A stretch of DNA of 64,000 nucleotides from Pseudomonas weihenstephanensis (GTDB lineage Bacteria; Pseudomonadota; Gammaproteobacteria; Pseudomonadales; Pseudomonadaceae): positions 620,001-684,000 of the forward strand of contig NZ_JYLF01000002.1 of NCBI RefSeq assembly GCF_001043055.1. The letters are read 5' to 3'. Below are positions 19,201-29,220 of the stretch, piece by piece; the first letter of the stretch is position 1; each line of letters starts with the position of its first letter. Position numbers and translations under genes: made by a program. The notes beneath the pieces are model-generated. The model searched no databases, was not told where the DNA came from, and saw only the letters and a list, made by a program, of their open reading frames with translations.

Positions 19201-19540
19201 CGTTCTGGCGATTTAATTTATCGGGTTCGTTATGCGTTCCTGGTTAGCTTTGTACGTGTTGCGTTAATGCGTGCAGCGCATCGTTCGTTTTTTGTAACGG
19301 TGTGCTCAGGTGTCTGCTGGGTGAGTGGGTGGCATCTGTTGAGCCTCTAAATTAGGGCTTGAGCGTAAAAAATGTGTACTGAGGTGGTAAGCAAATGATT
19401 GTTTGCACCTTATTAATGTGTCTGCTGTTTCTTTGCACGAATGCGGTAGGGTGACTTCTTGAGTTTGACCCACTAGAATGCATGCCCTTGATTATGGGGT
19501 CGGAAACGGCCGGCTAACGTCTGTGCAACGAGGAATATCC
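19201..19540 (+). other. Non-coding leader region upstream of tig
   Basis: There are 340 bases without a supported gene. They are AT-richer than their surroundings and include a small inverted repeat, GCAAA/TTTGC, around 19394-19410. The tig promoter should lie here. A TAGAAT at 19474-19479 could be its -10 element, but no convincing -35 is at the right distance. The AGGA before 19541 is the tig ribosome site. Confidence 0.4.
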
Positions 19541-20851
19541 ATGCAAGTTTCTGTTGAAAATACTTCCGCTCTTGAGCGTCGCATGACCATTGGCGTGCCA
19601 GCTGAGCGTATTGAGGCTGAAGTCAACAAGCGTCTGCAACAGACTGCCCAAAAGGCCAAGATCCCGGGCTTCCGTCCAGGCAAGGTGCCAATGAGCGTGA
19701 TCCGTCAGCGTTACGAAGCTGATGCGCGTCAAGAAGCGCTGGGCAACATCATCCAGGCTTCTTTTTATGAAGCAGTGGTTGAGCAAAAGCTGAACCCGGC
19801 GGGCCAGCCATCCGTAGAACCTAAAGTGTTCGAAAAAGGCAAGGATCTGGAATACATCGCAACTTTCGAAGTTTTCCCGGAGTTCGAAGTCACGGGTCTG
19901 GACACCATCGCTGTTGAGCGCCTGAGCGCTGAAGTGGCTGATGCCGACCTGGACAAAATGCTGGACGTGCTGCGCAAGCAGAACACCCGCTTTGAAGTGA
20001 CTGAGCGTGCTGCTCAGAACGAAGACCAACTGAATATCGATTTCGTTGGCAAGGTTGATGGTGAAGTATTCGCAGGCGGCTCCGCCAAGGGTACTCAGCT
20101 GGTACTGGGTTCGGGCCGCATGATTCCGGGCTTTGAAGATGGCCTGGTCGGCGCCAAAGCAGGCGAAGAGCGCGTTCTGACCCTGACATTCCCTGAGGAC
20201 TACCAGAACCTGGACCTGGCAGGTAAAACTGCTGAGTTCACGGTGACTGTGAATACTGTTTCGGAGCCAAAACTGCCTGAGTTGAACGAAGAATTCTTCG
20301 CTCAGTTCGGTATTAAAGAGACAGGTATTGAAGGCTTCCGCGCCGAAGTTCGTAAGAACATGGAGCGTGAGCTGCGTCAGGCCATCAAGTCCAAGGTCAA
20401 AAATCAGGTAATGGAAGGCCTGCTGGCTGCCAACCCGATTGAGGTGCCAAAGGCTCTGATGTCGAGCGAAGTAGACCGCCTGCGCGTTCAGGCAGTCCAG
20501 CAGTTCGGCGGTAACATCAAGCCGGATCAACTGCCTGCTGAGCTGTTTGAAGAGCAAGCCAAGCGTCGCGTAGTGCTGGGCCTGATCGTGGCTGAAGTGG
20601 TTAAGCAGTTCGACCTCAAGCCCGATGAAGATCGCGTTCGCGAAATGATCCAGGAAATGGCTTCCGCCTATCAGGAGCCAGAGCAGGTTGTAGCTTGGTA
20701 CTACAAAAACGACCAGCAATTGAACGAAGTTCGTTCGGTTGTGCTGGAAGAGCAAGTTGTGGATACTGTTCTGCAGAAGGCTAAGGTGACCGACAAGTCG
20801 GTCTCTTACGAAGAAGCTGTCAAGCCGGTGGAAGCTCCACAAGCCGACTGA
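19541..20851 (+). CDS. tig: Trigger factor, ribosome-associated chaperone
   Basis: Trigger factor binds the ribosome exit tunnel and shields nascent chains. The 436-residue protein has the ribosome-binding signature GFRPGKVP near residue 45, a central FKBP-type prolyl isomerase domain (about 150-245, [13 protein letters not shown]) and the helical C-terminal arms. The frame runs back to 19478, but the ATG at 19541 has a GAGGAA site and starts the conserved [14 protein letters not shown]. It heads the tig-clpP-clpX-lon quality-control cluster. Confidence 0.97.
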   Translation: MQVSVENTSALERRMTIGVPAERIEAEVNKRLQQTAQKAKIPGFRPGKVPMSVIRQRYEADARQEALGNIIQASFYEAVVEQKLNPAGQPSVEPKVFEKGKDLEYIATFEVFPEFEVTGLDTIAVERLSAEVADADLDKMLDVLRKQNTRFEVTERAAQNEDQLNIDFVGKVDGEVFAGGSAKGTQLVLGSGRMIPGFEDGLVGAKAGEERVLTLTFPEDYQNLDLAGKTAEFTVTVNTVSEPKLPELNEEFFAQFGIKETGIEGFRAEVRKNMERELRQAIKSKVKNQVMEGLLAANPIEVPKALMSSEVDRLRVQAVQQFGGNIKPDQLPAELFEEQAKRRVVLGLIVAEVVKQFDLKPDEDRVREMIQEMASAYQEPEQVVAWYYKNDQQLNEVRSVVLEEQVVDTVLQKAKVTDKSVSYEEAVKPVEAPQAD

Positions 20852-20877
20852 TTTCGGACTCGTTGGAAAACACTACC

Positions 20878-20902
20878 ATAAGCCAGCCTCGCGCTGGCTT
20901 AT
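20878..20902 (+). terminator. Hairpin between tig and clpP
   Basis: ATAAGCCAGC/GCTGGCTTAT is a perfect 10-bp stem with a 5-base loop. No T-run follows, so it may be a partial terminator or an mRNA-stabilising structure rather than a full stop. Confidence 0.5.
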
Positions 20903-20942
20903 GCGTATTCAAGACAGAACTATTTGGGAGTGACTGCAGGAC

Positions 20943-21584
20943 ATGTCCCGCAATTCTTATATGCAGCAGAACTCTGACATTCAAGCCGCTGGCGGCTTGG
21001 TCCCGATGGTTGTTGAGCAGTCCGCCCGTGGCGAGCGCGCCTATGACATCTATTCGCGCCTGTTGAAGGAGCGGATCATCTTCCTGGTAGGCCCTGTAGA
21101 AGATTACATGGCGAACCTGGTTGCGGCGCAGTTGCTCTTCCTTGAAGCCGAAAACCCGGACAAGGACATCCATCTTTACATCAACTCTCCTGGCGGCTCG
21201 GTAACTGCAGGTATGTCGATCTACGACACCATGCAGTTCATCAAGCCAGACGTGTCGACCATCTGTATTGGTCAAGCGTGCAGCATGGGTGCATTCCTGT
21301 TGGCTGGCGGCGCACCAGGCAAGCGTCACTGCTTGCCTAACTCGCGCATGATGATTCACCAGCCATTGGGCGGTTTCCAGGGCCAGGCGTCGGATATCGA
21401 CATTCACGCCAAGGAAATCCTCAATATCCGTCATCGTTTGAACTCGCTGTTGGCGCATCACACGGGTCAAACACTCGAGACCATCGAGCGTGATACTGAG
21501 CGTGACAACTTCATGAGTGCCGAGCGTGCAGCCGAGTATGGCCTGATCGACTCAGTATTCAGCAAGCGTCAAATGCCCGCTTAA
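20943..21584 (+). CDS. clpP: ATP-dependent Clp protease proteolytic subunit
   Basis: ClpP forms the tetradecameric serine-protease chamber fed by ClpX or ClpA. The 213-residue subunit has the catalytic triad: Ser in GQACSMGAF, His in MMIHQPLGG and Asp in TERDNFMSA. The N-terminal propeptide is short, as in other gamma-proteobacteria. The ATG at 20943 lies shortly after CAGGAC. It is followed by clpX in the same orientation. Confidence 0.97.
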   Translation: MSRNSYMQQNSDIQAAGGLVPMVVEQSARGERAYDIYSRLLKERIIFLVGPVEDYMANLVAAQLLFLEAENPDKDIHLYINSPGGSVTAGMSIYDTMQFIKPDVSTICIGQACSMGAFLLAGGAPGKRHCLPNSRMMIHQPLGGFQGQASDIDIHAKEILNIRHRLNSLLAHHTGQTLETIERDTERDNFMSAERAAEYGLIDSVFSKRQMPA

Positions 21585-21690
21585 GCAGCGCAAATGTGGG
21601 TGGTTGGATTAACCGACCACCTGCGGACTTGAAAAAGCCCGCAGTTGCCTTCATCTTGTGTTGCAAGCCTATCGGATTTGGATCGATCGA

Positions 21691-22974
21691 ATGACTGACA
21701 CCCGCAACGGCGAGGACAACGGCAAATTGCTCTATTGCTCCTTCTGTGGCAAAAGCCAGCATGAAGTGCGCAAATTGATTGCCGGCCCCTCGGTCTTTAT
21801 CTGCGACGAATGCGTCGACCTGTGCAATGACATCATCCGTGAGGAGGTGCAGGAAGCCCAGGCCGAGAGCAGCGCGCATAAATTACCATCGCCAAAAGAA
21901 ATCAGCGGCATCCTTGATCAATACGTTATTGGTCAGGAACGTGCCAAAAAGGTTTTGGCTGTAGCGGTATACAACCACTACAAACGCCTCAACCAGCGTG
22001 ACAAAAAGAACGACGATGTCGAGCTTGGCAAGAGCAACATCCTGCTTATTGGTCCTACCGGTTCGGGTAAAACCCTGCTGGCGGAAACCTTGGCTCGTCT
22101 GCTGAATGTGCCTTTCACAATCGCTGACGCAACCACGCTTACTGAAGCGGGTTATGTGGGTGAGGATGTCGAAAACATCATTCAGAAGCTGCTGCAGAAG
22201 TGCGATTACGATGTAGAGAAGGCCCAGATGGGCATCGTTTACATCGATGAAATCGACAAGATTTCGCGCAAGTCTGATAACCCTTCAATCACCCGTGACG
22301 TTTCCGGTGAAGGTGTACAGCAAGCCTTGTTGAAATTGATTGAAGGCACTGTTGCTTCCGTTCCGCCTCAGGGTGGCCGTAAGCACCCGCAGCAAGAGTT
22401 TTTGCAGGTTGATACCCGCAATATTCTCTTTATCTGTGGCGGTGCGTTCTCGGGTCTGGAGAAGGTTGTACAGGCTCGATCGACGCGTGGCGGTATCGGC
22501 TTCAGCGCCGAAGTACGCAGCAAGGAAGAGGGCAAGAAGGTTGGCGAATCCCTGCGTGAAGTCGAACCTGACGATTTGGTCAAGTTCGGTCTGATCCCTG
22601 AGTTTGTCGGCCGTCTTCCTGTTTTGGCGACGTTGGACGAACTGGATGAGGCTGCGTTGATGCAGATCCTCACTGAGCCGAAGAACGCCTTGACCAAGCA
22701 ATACGCCAAGCTGTTCGAGATGGAAGGTGTTGATCTCGAGTTCCGGGCTGATGCTTTGAAAGCTGTGGCCAAGCGTGCGCTTGAGCGCAAGACAGGCGCT
22801 CGTGGTTTGCGTTCGATTCTTGAAGGCGTCTTGCTCGACACTATGTATGAAATCCCCTCGCAGTCCGAGGTGAGTAAAGTGGTGATCGACGAAAGCGTTA
22901 TAGAAGGCAAGTCCAAGCCGTTGTTGATTTATGAAAACAACGAAGCGACTGCCAAGGCTGCACCCGACGCGTAA
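21691..22974 (+). CDS. clpX: ATP-dependent Clp protease ATP-binding subunit
   Basis: ClpX is the AAA+ unfoldase that recognises substrates such as ssrA-tagged proteins and threads them into ClpP. The 427-residue protein has an N-terminal C4 zinc domain (YCSFCGKSQ and [10 protein letters not shown]), Walker A GPTGSGKT, Walker B VYIDEIDK, the IGF-type ClpP-docking loop (GGIGFSAE) and sensor residues in the C-terminal part. The start at 21691 (MTDTRNGED) fits homologues; upstream in-frame codons are not used. Confidence 0.97.
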   Translation: MTDTRNGEDNGKLLYCSFCGKSQHEVRKLIAGPSVFICDECVDLCNDIIREEVQEAQAESSAHKLPSPKEISGILDQYVIGQERAKKVLAVAVYNHYKRLNQRDKKNDDVELGKSNILLIGPTGSGKTLLAETLARLLNVPFTIADATTLTEAGYVGEDVENIIQKLLQKCDYDVEKAQMGIVYIDEIDKISRKSDNPSITRDVSGEGVQQALLKLIEGTVASVPPQGGRKHPQQEFLQVDTRNILFICGGAFSGLEKVVQARSTRGGIGFSAEVRSKEEGKKVGESLREVEPDDLVKFGLIPEFVGRLPVLATLDELDEAALMQILTEPKNALTKQYAKLFEMEGVDLEFRADALKAVAKRALERKTGARGLRSILEGVLLDTMYEIPSQSEVSKVVIDESVIEGKSKPLLIYENNEATAKAAPDA

Positions 22975-23008
22975 TTGTGTAGCTGTTTGTTACATCGTGC
23001 GTGTTAAC

Positions 23009-23036
23009 AAAGGGGCCTTAGGGCCCCTTTGTTTTT
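23009..23036 (+). terminator. clpX terminator
   Basis: AAAGGGGCC and GGCCCCTTT form a tight stem followed by GTTTTT, 35 bases after the clpX stop. Confidence 0.85.
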
Positions 23037-23050
23037 CCTGCTCTTCAGCG

Positions 23051-23079
23051 CTTGTTTTTTTTAGAGACAGCCCCCATCT
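23051..23079 (+). promoter_or_regulatory. Candidate heat-shock (RpoH) promoter of lon
   Basis: CTTGTTT at 23051-23057 and CCCCATCT at 23072-23079 are separated by 14 bases. This matches the sigma-32 pattern CTTGAAA-N13/14-CCCCATnT, with the -10 part nearly exact. It lies 59 bases before the lon start and after the clpX terminator, so lon would have its own heat-inducible promoter, as in E. coli. Confidence 0.65.
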
Positions 23080-23137
23080 TGGCTTCAAGCTTACTTCCAT
23101 CTGATTACGGCCTTATGGCCGCCGTAGAGGCGAAATC

Positions 23138-25534
23138 ATGAAGACAACCATCGAATTGCCTCTCCTGCCGTTGCGTGATGTCGTTGTGTATCCGCACATG
23201 GTGATCCCACTGTTCGTGGGACGCGAGAAATCGATCGAGGCCCTTGAGGCAGCGATGACGGGCGACAAGCAGATCTTGCTGTTAGCTCAAAAAAACCCTG
23301 CTGACGACGACCCGAGTGCTGAATCACTCTATGGTGTGGGTACCATTGCCACCGTTTTGCAACTGCTTAAGCTGCCAGATGGCACCGTCAAGGTGTTGGT
23401 TGAAGGCGAGCAGCGCGGTGCAGTCGAGAAATTTGGTCAGGCTGAAGGTTATCTGAGTGCTGAAGTCTCTTTGATTGATGAGACCGCAGCGCCAGAGCGT
23501 GAGTCTGAAGTGTTTGTACGCAGCCTGCTTTCTCAATTTGAGCAGTATGTGCAATTGGGCAAAAAGGTCCCGGCTGAGGTGCTGTCCTCGCTTAACAGCA
23601 TTGATGAGCCAAGCCGCTTGGTCGACACGATGGCGGCCCACATGGCCCTCAAGATCGAGCAGAAGCAAGAAATTCTCGAAATCATCGATTTGCAAACCCG
23701 GGTTGAACACGTCCTGGCCCTGCTGGATGCCGAGATTGACCTGCTGCAAGTTGAAAAGCGTATTCGCGGTCGTGTCAAAAAGCAGATGGAGCGCAGCCAG
23801 CGTGAGTACTACCTGAATGAGCAGATGAAGGCTATTCAGAAAGAGCTGGGTGATGGTGACGAAGGTCACAATGAAATTGAAGAACTGAAAAAGCGCATTG
23901 ACGCGGCAGGCCTACCTAAAGATGCAATGACCAAGGCGCTGGCTGAGCTGAACAAGCTCAAGCAAATGTCTCCGATGTCGGCTGAAGCCACGGTTGTGCG
24001 GTCTTATATCGACTGGTTGGTTCAGGTGCCGTGGAAGGCGCAGAGCAAGGTTCGCCTTGACCTCAAGCGTGCTGAAGACATCCTGGATGCAGACCATTAT
24101 GGTCTGGAGGAAGTCAAAGAGCGGATCCTTGAATACCTCGCCGTGCAAAAGCGCGTGAAGAAGATTCGTGGTCCGGTCTTGTGCCTGGTAGGGCCTCCAG
24201 GTGTGGGCAAAACGTCTCTTGCTGAGTCGATTGCTCACGCTACAAACCGAAAGTTCGTGCGTATGGCCCTTGGCGGCGTGCGTGACGAAGCAGAAATTCG
24301 CGGTCACCGCCGTACTTACATCGGTTCGATGCCCGGTAGATTGATTCAAAAAATGACTAAGGTGGGTGTTCGCAACCCATTGTTCTTGCTCGACGAGATC
24401 GACAAGATGGGCAGTGACATGCGTGGCGACCCTGCGTCTGCACTGCTTGAAGTGCTCGACCCTGAGCAGAATCACAGCTTCAACGACCATTACCTGGAGG
24501 TCGACTACGACCTTTCCGACGTCATGTTCTTGTGCACCTCCAACTCGATGAATATTCCGCCCGCATTGTTGGACCGGATGGAGGTCATTCGTTTGCCGGG
24601 TTACACGGAAGACGAAAAAATCAACATTGCCGTCAAGTACCTCGCGCCCAAGCAAATTGAGGCCAACGGCCTGAAAAAAGGTGAGCTGGCATTTGATAAC
24701 GAAGCTATTCGCGACATCATTCGTTACTACACACGTGAAGCGGGCGTTAGAGGCCTTGAGCGTCAAATTGCCAAGATCTGCCGCAAGGCAGTGAAAGAGC
24801 ATGTGATGGAGAAACGCTTCTGCGTTACGGTCACCGCTGACCTTCTTGAGCACTTTTTGGGTGTAAGAAAATTCAGTTATGGACTGGCCGAGCAGCATGA
24901 CCAGATTGGTCAAGTGACGGGTTTGGCCTGGACTCAGGTCGGTGGCGAATTGCTGACGATTGAAGCGGCGGTTGTGCCGGGTAAAGGGCAATTGATCAAG
25001 ACGGGTTCGCTCGGTGACGTGATGGTCGAATCGATCACGGCGGCGCTGACGGTCGTTCGCAGTCGTGCCAAAAGCCTTGGTATCCCATTGGATTTCAACG
25101 AAAAACGTGACGTTCACATCCATATGCCGGAAGGGGCTACACCCAAGGATGGCCCGAGCGCGGGTGTTGGTATGTGCACGGCGTTGGTCTCCGCACTGAC
25201 ACTGATTCCGGTGCGTGCGGATGTCGCCATGACGGGTGAGATCACCCTGCGTGGTCAGGTATTGGCGATCGGTGGCCTGAAGGAAAAATTATTGGCTGCT
25301 CATCGGGGCGGAATTAAGACAGTCATTATTCCAGAAGAAAATGTCCGCGATCTGAAGGAAATTCCTGACAACATCAAACAGGATCTTCAAATCAAACCGG
25401 TTAAATGGATTGACGAGGTCCTGCAAATTGCGCTGCAATACGCGCCGGAGCCCTTGCCGGATGTGGCTCCCGAGATTGTTGCCAAGGACGACAAGCGCGA
25501 GTCTGACTCTAAGGAAAGAATTAGCACGCATTAA
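23138..25534 (+). CDS. lon: ATP-dependent Lon protease
   Basis: Lon is the hexameric AAA+ serine protease degrading misfolded and regulatory proteins. The 798-residue protein has the N-terminal substrate domain starting [13 protein letters not shown], a coiled helical region, Walker [10 protein letters not shown], Walker B FLLDEIDK, and the proteolytic domain with Ser in [10 protein letters not shown] and a downstream catalytic Lys in [10 protein letters not shown]. Length is normal for this subfamily. A candidate heat-shock promoter precedes it. Confidence 0.97.
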   Translation: MKTTIELPLLPLRDVVVYPHMVIPLFVGREKSIEALEAAMTGDKQILLLAQKNPADDDPSAESLYGVGTIATVLQLLKLPDGTVKVLVEGEQRGAVEKFGQAEGYLSAEVSLIDETAAPERESEVFVRSLLSQFEQYVQLGKKVPAEVLSSLNSIDEPSRLVDTMAAHMALKIEQKQEILEIIDLQTRVEHVLALLDAEIDLLQVEKRIRGRVKKQMERSQREYYLNEQMKAIQKELGDGDEGHNEIEELKKRIDAAGLPKDAMTKALAELNKLKQMSPMSAEATVVRSYIDWLVQVPWKAQSKVRLDLKRAEDILDADHYGLEEVKERILEYLAVQKRVKKIRGPVLCLVGPPGVGKTSLAESIAHATNRKFVRMALGGVRDEAEIRGHRRTYIGSMPGRLIQKMTKVGVRNPLFLLDEIDKMGSDMRGDPASALLEVLDPEQNHSFNDHYLEVDYDLSDVMFLCTSNSMNIPPALLDRMEVIRLPGYTEDEKINIAVKYLAPKQIEANGLKKGELAFDNEAIRDIIRYYTREAGVRGLERQIAKICRKAVKEHVMEKRFCVTVTADLLEHFLGVRKFSYGLAEQHDQIGQVTGLAWTQVGGELLTIEAAVVPGKGQLIKTGSLGDVMVESITAALTVVRSRAKSLGIPLDFNEKRDVHIHMPEGATPKDGPSAGVGMCTALVSALTLIPVRADVAMTGEITLRGQVLAIGGLKEKLLAAHRGGIKTVIIPEENVRDLKEIPDNIKQDLQIKPVKWIDEVLQIALQYAPEPLPDVAPEIVAKDDKRESDSKERISTH

Positions 25535-25683
25535 TACGGATTCGCCTGATGGGCTTTCTTGACGCTGTTTAGAGCCCTTGTTATAAAGCGGCTCAATAAG
25601 TGTCCGTAAGTGCTTCAGCAGTCGTTTTGCTTTTACCAAAAAAACTTTAGAAACATTCTCAGATAGATATAAGGGGACTTAGA

Positions 25684-25956
25684 GTGAACAAGTCGGAACT
25701 GATTGATGCTATCGCTGCATCTGCTGATATCCCGAAAGCTGCTGCTGGCCGTGCGCTGGACGCAGTGATCGAATCCGTCACTGGCGCTCTTAAGGCTGGC
25801 GACTCTGTGGTACTGGTTGGCTTTGGTACTTTCTCTGTGACCGATCGTCCTGCTCGTACGGGTCGTAACCCACAGACCGGTAAAACGCTGGAAATTCCTG
25901 CTGCTAAAAAACCTGGCTTCAAAGCCGGTAAAGCACTGAAAGAAGCGGTTAACTAA
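25684..25956 (+). CDS. hupB: DNA-binding protein HU-beta
   Basis: HU is a small nucleoid protein that bends DNA. The 90-residue product has the full family fold: [11 protein letters not shown] at the start, GFGTFSV, the DNA-binding arm [10 protein letters not shown] and the closing [15 protein letters not shown]. The start is GTG at 25684 with AAGGGGA upstream. The 149-base gap after lon suggests its own promoter. A decayed tRNA sequence follows it. Confidence 0.96.
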   Translation: MNKSELIDAIAASADIPKAAAGRALDAVIESVTGALKAGDSVVLVGFGTFSVTDRPARTGRNPQTGKTLEIPAAKKPGFKAGKALKEAVN

Positions 25957-26010
25957 GTTTCTGTAATACCTTTTACCCAACCGGGTCAGGCGCACGCCAG
26001 GCTTGGCAGC

Positions 26011-26087
26011 GGAGCGGTAGTGCAGTTGATGTCAACATCGATCTGTTACGCCGGGGGTCGCGGGTTCGAGCCCGGTCCGCTCCGCCA
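26011..26087 (+). pseudogene. Degenerate tRNA-Asp-like sequence with GTT anticodon
   Basis: The 77 bases align without gaps to a standard pseudomonad tRNA-Asp. Acceptor GGAGCGG/CCGCTCC, discriminator, CCA, variable loop and TTCGAGC T-loop are intact. The D-stem (GTGC against CAAC) has two mismatches, the anticodon stem 5' strand is altered (TCGAT opposite GCCGG), and the T-stem has one G-G clash. The anticodon reads GTT (Asn) instead of GTC. A good terminator hairpin follows. Most likely a decaying tRNA-Asp copy; a functional unusual tRNA is not excluded. Confidence 0.75.
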
Positions 26088-26095
26088 GTTACGAG

Positions 26096-26124
26096 AAGGC
26101 GCATCCTCGGATGCGCCTTTCTTC
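26096..26124 (+). terminator. Terminator after the tRNA-like sequence
   Basis: AAGGCGCATCC and GGATGCGCCTT form an 11-bp stem with a 2-base loop followed by TCTTCT. It may end the hupB/tRNA-like transcript before ppiD. Confidence 0.7.
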
Positions 26125-26185
26125 TATCCGGACTCTACCCACGCTCCACGGTTGTTCATTAAGTAAGACCGTTTCTGGGGGAAGC

Positions 26186-28057
26186 ATGCTGCAAAATATC
26201 AGGGACAATTCACAAGGCTGGATTGCCAAGACCATCATCGGTGTCATCGTCGCGTTAATGGCGTTGACCGGTTTCGATGCCATTTTTCAAGCCACCTCTA
26301 CCAGCAAGGATGCCGCCAAGGTAAACGGTGAAGAGATCACTCAAACCGAGCTCAGCCAAGCTGTCGACATGCAACGTCGCCAGTTGATGCAGCAGCTAGG
26401 CAAAGATTTTGATGCCTCTTTGCTGGACGAGAAGATGCTGCGTGAAGCGGCCCTCAAAGGGTTGATTGATCGCAAGCTGTTGCTCCAGGGTGCTAACCAG
26501 GCCAAGTTCTCTTTCTCGGAAGCAGCCTTGGATCAGGTTATTTTGCAAACGCCTGAATTCCAGGTGGATGGCAAATTCAGCCCTGAGCGATTCGATCAAG
26601 TGATTCGTCAGCTTGGTTACGGCCGCCTGCAATTTCGCGACATGCTGGCTGAGGAAATGTTGATCGGTCAGGTACGTGCCGGCTTGGCAGGTAGCGGTTT
26701 TGTAACCGATGAACAGGTCAACGCGTTCGCCCGTCTTGAAAAACAAACCCGTGATTTCGCTTCGTTGAACATCAAGGCCGATCCGGCTGCGGTGAAATTG
26801 ACCGATGACGAAGTTAAGGCTTACTACGACGAGCACGCAAAAGAGTTCATGACCCCTGATCAGGTCGTTATCGACTACATCGAATTGAAGAAGTCAGCCT
26901 TTTTCGATCAGGTGGCGGTTAAGGACGAAGAGCTGCAAGCGTTGTATCAGAAAGAGATCGCCAATCTGGCCGAGCAGCGTCGTGCTGCGCACATCCTGAT
27001 TGAGGTCAACGACAAAGTCAGCGATGAGCAAGCCAAGGCCAAGATTGCTGAAATCCAGCAGCGCCTGGATAAAGGCGAAAGCTTCGAGGCGTTAGCCAAA
27101 GAGTTCTCTCAAGACCCGGGTTCGGCCGCCAGTGGTGGTGATCTGGGCTTCGCCGGGCCGGGTGTCTACGATCCTGTCTTTGAAACAGCACTGTATGCGC
27201 TCAACAAAGATCAAGTATCGCAGCCTGTGCGCACCAGCTTTGGTTATCACCTGATCAAGCTGTTGGACGTTGAAGCGCCCGAGGTTCCAAGCTTTGCCAG
27301 TCTCAAAGACAAATTGACGCGTGATCTGAAGACTCAACAGGTTGAGCAGCGTTTTGTCGATGCCAGCAAGCAGCTTGAAGATTCGGCTTTCGAAGCGTCT
27401 GATCTTGCCCAGCCTGCTCAAGAGCTGAAGCTTACAGTTCATACGTCTGCGCCATTTGGCCGTGAAGGGGGCGAGGGCGTTGCCGCCAATCGCGCTGTCG
27501 TTCAAGCCGCCTTCAGCACCGAAGTCATGGATGAAGGTGCCAACAGCACCGCCATCGAACTCGATCCTGAGACAGTTGTTGTGCTGCGTGTCAAAGAGCA
27601 TCGCAAGCCAGAGCAGTTGCCGCTGGACGCCGTTGCTTCAAGCATCCGTGCTCAGTTGGTTAAAGAACACGCCAGTGCGGCGGCCAAAACCAAAGCTGAA
27701 GACATCATTAAAGGTCTGCGTGATGGCAAGTTGCCGTTGAATGAGCCAATTGATGGTCAGTCTTGGACGGTTGAGGAGGCGGTGGCGCGTAGTCAGGACG
27801 GGATTGACCCGGCCGTGCTGCAAGCCGTGTTCCGTATGCCTAAGCCTGCCGCCAAGGACAAGCCGGCGTTTGGCAGTGTGACCTTGGCCGATGGCAGTGT
27901 GGTTGTGTTGCGTTTGAACGGTGTCAACGATGCCGCCAAGCCGACTGAAGAGGAAAAAGCGTCTTATCGTCGCTTCCTCGCTTCGCGTGCAGGCCAGCAA
28001 GACTTTGCTGCGTATCGCAAGCAGTTGGAAAACGAAGCGAAGGTCGAGCGCTACTAA
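26186..28057 (+). CDS. ppiD: Periplasmic folding chaperone PpiD (SurA/parvulin type)
   Basis: PpiD is an inner-membrane-anchored periplasmic chaperone near the Sec translocon. The 623-residue protein begins with a short cytoplasmic tail and one membrane segment (about residues 12-34), then a SurA-like N-terminal domain (about 35-220). A parvulin domain (about 255-355, AHILIEVND...FGYHLIKLLD) and a C-terminal extension follow. The frame is open from 26111, but the ATG at 26186 directly follows GGGGGAAGC and starts MLQNIRDNSQGW as in homologues. Confidence 0.95.
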   Translation: MLQNIRDNSQGWIAKTIIGVIVALMALTGFDAIFQATSTSKDAAKVNGEEITQTELSQAVDMQRRQLMQQLGKDFDASLLDEKMLREAALKGLIDRKLLLQGANQAKFSFSEAALDQVILQTPEFQVDGKFSPERFDQVIRQLGYGRLQFRDMLAEEMLIGQVRAGLAGSGFVTDEQVNAFARLEKQTRDFASLNIKADPAAVKLTDDEVKAYYDEHAKEFMTPDQVVIDYIELKKSAFFDQVAVKDEELQALYQKEIANLAEQRRAAHILIEVNDKVSDEQAKAKIAEIQQRLDKGESFEALAKEFSQDPGSAASGGDLGFAGPGVYDPVFETALYALNKDQVSQPVRTSFGYHLIKLLDVEAPEVPSFASLKDKLTRDLKTQQVEQRFVDASKQLEDSAFEASDLAQPAQELKLTVHTSAPFGREGGEGVAANRAVVQAAFSTEVMDEGANSTAIELDPETVVVLRVKEHRKPEQLPLDAVASSIRAQLVKEHASAAAKTKAEDIIKGLRDGKLPLNEPIDGQSWTVEEAVARSQDGIDPAVLQAVFRMPKPAAKDKPAFGSVTLADGSVVVLRLNGVNDAAKPTEEEKASYRRFLASRAGQQDFAAYRKQLENEAKVERY

Positions 28058-28079
28058 GCGTTGGATCACGCGCTTCACT

Positions 28080-28111
28080 AAAAATGGCCGCTCAATGAGC
28101 GGCCATTTTTT
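28080..28111 (+). terminator. ppiD terminator
   Basis: A perfect inverted repeat AAAAATGGCCGCTC/GAGCGGCCATTTTT with a short AAT loop, ending in a T-run, lies 22 bases after ppiD. Confidence 0.88.
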
Positions 28112-28167
28112 ATGGCAGCGAAGGCATGTCGGTGCTACGTCCACAGGCGTAGCGGTCGTAAAATCAT

Positions 28168-28287
28168 TCAGGTTGGTGTGTCAAGCGCACCGCCGTCATC
28201 GGGTTTACGACTGCTTCGCAATCGAACTACCCATGCGGCAACGCCAACACCAACACCGATAATCAAATGGCCTGTGATCAATACCAT
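28168..28287 (-). CDS. Possible 39-residue single-pass membrane protein
   Basis: An ATG at 28287 opens a 39-codon frame. Residues 3-21 form one hydrophobic, glycine/valine-rich helix (LITGHLIIGVGVGVAAWVV), followed by a basic patch RLRSSRKP and a polar tail, a layout that obeys the positive-inside rule. It lies in the ppiD-fabI gap between two terminators. The ribosome site is weak, and the hydrophobic helix could be chance. Not recognised as a known family. Confidence 0.3.
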   Translation of the reverse strand: MVLITGHLIIGVGVGVAAWVVRLRSSRKPDDGGALDTPT

Positions 28288-28350
28288 TTAATACCGCGTG
28301 TCATACGCGCCGTTGTGATCGGTGCAAAAAACCACTTGTCCCCTGCAACG

Positions 28351-28386
28351 AAAAACGCCCGGCGCATCACTGCGTCGGGCGTTTTT
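28351..28386 (-). terminator. fabI/npp operon terminator
   Basis: AAAAACGCCCGGCGCA and TGCGTCGGGCGTTTTT form a long stem with one mismatch, 20 bases beyond the fabI stop. A- and T-tracts make it usable in both directions. Confidence 0.85.
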
Positions 28387-28406
28387 AATGGAGCGCCAGC
28401 GAAGGT

Positions 28407-29201
28407 TTATTCCTCGAGGCTGCCCATTGCGGTGGTGTTGAAGCCGCCGTCTACGTACATGATTTCGCCGCTGATGCCCGACGCCAGGTCGGAGCACAAG
28501 AAGGCGCCAGCATTGCCGACTTCGTCGATGGTGACGTTACGACGCAGCGGCGTTTGCGCTTCGTTAGCCGCCAGCATTTTACGGAAGTTCTTGATGCCCG
28601 AAGCAGCCAAGGTGCGGATCGGACCGGCTGACACGCAGTTAACACGGGTGCCTTCCGGGCCCAGGCTACCCGCCAGGTAACGTACGCCCGCTTCAAGGCT
28701 GGCCTTTGCCATACCCATCACGTTGTAGTTAGGCATAGTGCGCTCAGCGCCCAGGTAGGACAGGGTCAGCAGGCTGCCATTGCGGCCTTTCATCATCGGG
28801 CGACCGGCTTTGGCCAGGGCCACGAAGCTGTAGGCGCTGATGTCGTGAGCAATGCGGAAGCCCTCACGGGTGGTGGCGTCGGTGAAGTCGCCATCCAGTT
28901 GGTCGCCCGGTGCGAAACCTACGGAGTGAACGATGCAGTCCAGGCCGTCCCACTTCTTGCTCAAGTCTTCGAAGACCTTGGCGATTTCTTCATCGCTGGC
29001 AACGTCACAAGGGAAGCACAACTCAGGGTTGGAACCCCAACCTGCTGCGAACTCTTCAACGCGGCCTTTAAGCTTTTCGTTCTGATAAGTGAAAGCAAGT
29101 TCAGCGCCTTCACGGTGCATGGCGGCAGCAATGCCAGAAGCGATGGACAATTTGCTAGCGACACCGACGATCAGGACGCGCTTACCGGCGAGAAAACCCA
29201 T
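28407..29201 (-). CDS. fabI: Enoyl-[acyl-carrier-protein] reductase (NADH), FabI type
   Basis: FabI performs the last reduction of each fatty-acid elongation cycle and is the triclosan target. The 264-residue short-chain reductase has the glycine-rich NAD site [13 protein letters not shown] and the Tyr-x6-Tyr-x6-Lys catalytic set in [20 protein letters not shown]. It also has the MYVDGGFN C-terminal motif. The frame continues to 29312, but the ATG at 29201 follows GAGGAACAAC and starts [13 protein letters not shown]. It is 19 bases behind the transporter ATPase gene and probably read through from it. Confidence 0.96.
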   Translation of the reverse strand: MGFLAGKRVLIVGVASKLSIASGIAAAMHREGAELAFTYQNEKLKGRVEEFAAGWGSNPELCFPCDVASDEEIAKVFEDLSKKWDGLDCIVHSVGFAPGDQLDGDFTDATTREGFRIAHDISAYSFVALAKAGRPMMKGRNGSLLTLSYLGAERTMPNYNVMGMAKASLEAGVRYLAGSLGPEGTRVNCVSAGPIRTLAASGIKNFRKMLAANEAQTPLRRNVTIDEVGNAGAFLCSDLASGISGEIMYVDGGFNTTAMGSLEE

Positions 29202-29220
29202 GTGTTGTTCCTCTATCAGA

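Noticed and set aside
19514..20842. Long minus-strand frame across tig
   Set aside because: Shadow of trigger factor coding; no start signal and no recognisable domain.
23912..25123. 403-codon minus-strand frame across lon
   Set aside because: Shadow of Lon coding with no motifs of its own.
26011..26087. Calling this a functional tRNA-Asn (GTT)
   Set aside because: The body is tRNA-Asp throughout, and two stems are broken; pseudomonad tRNA-Asn has a quite different sequence.
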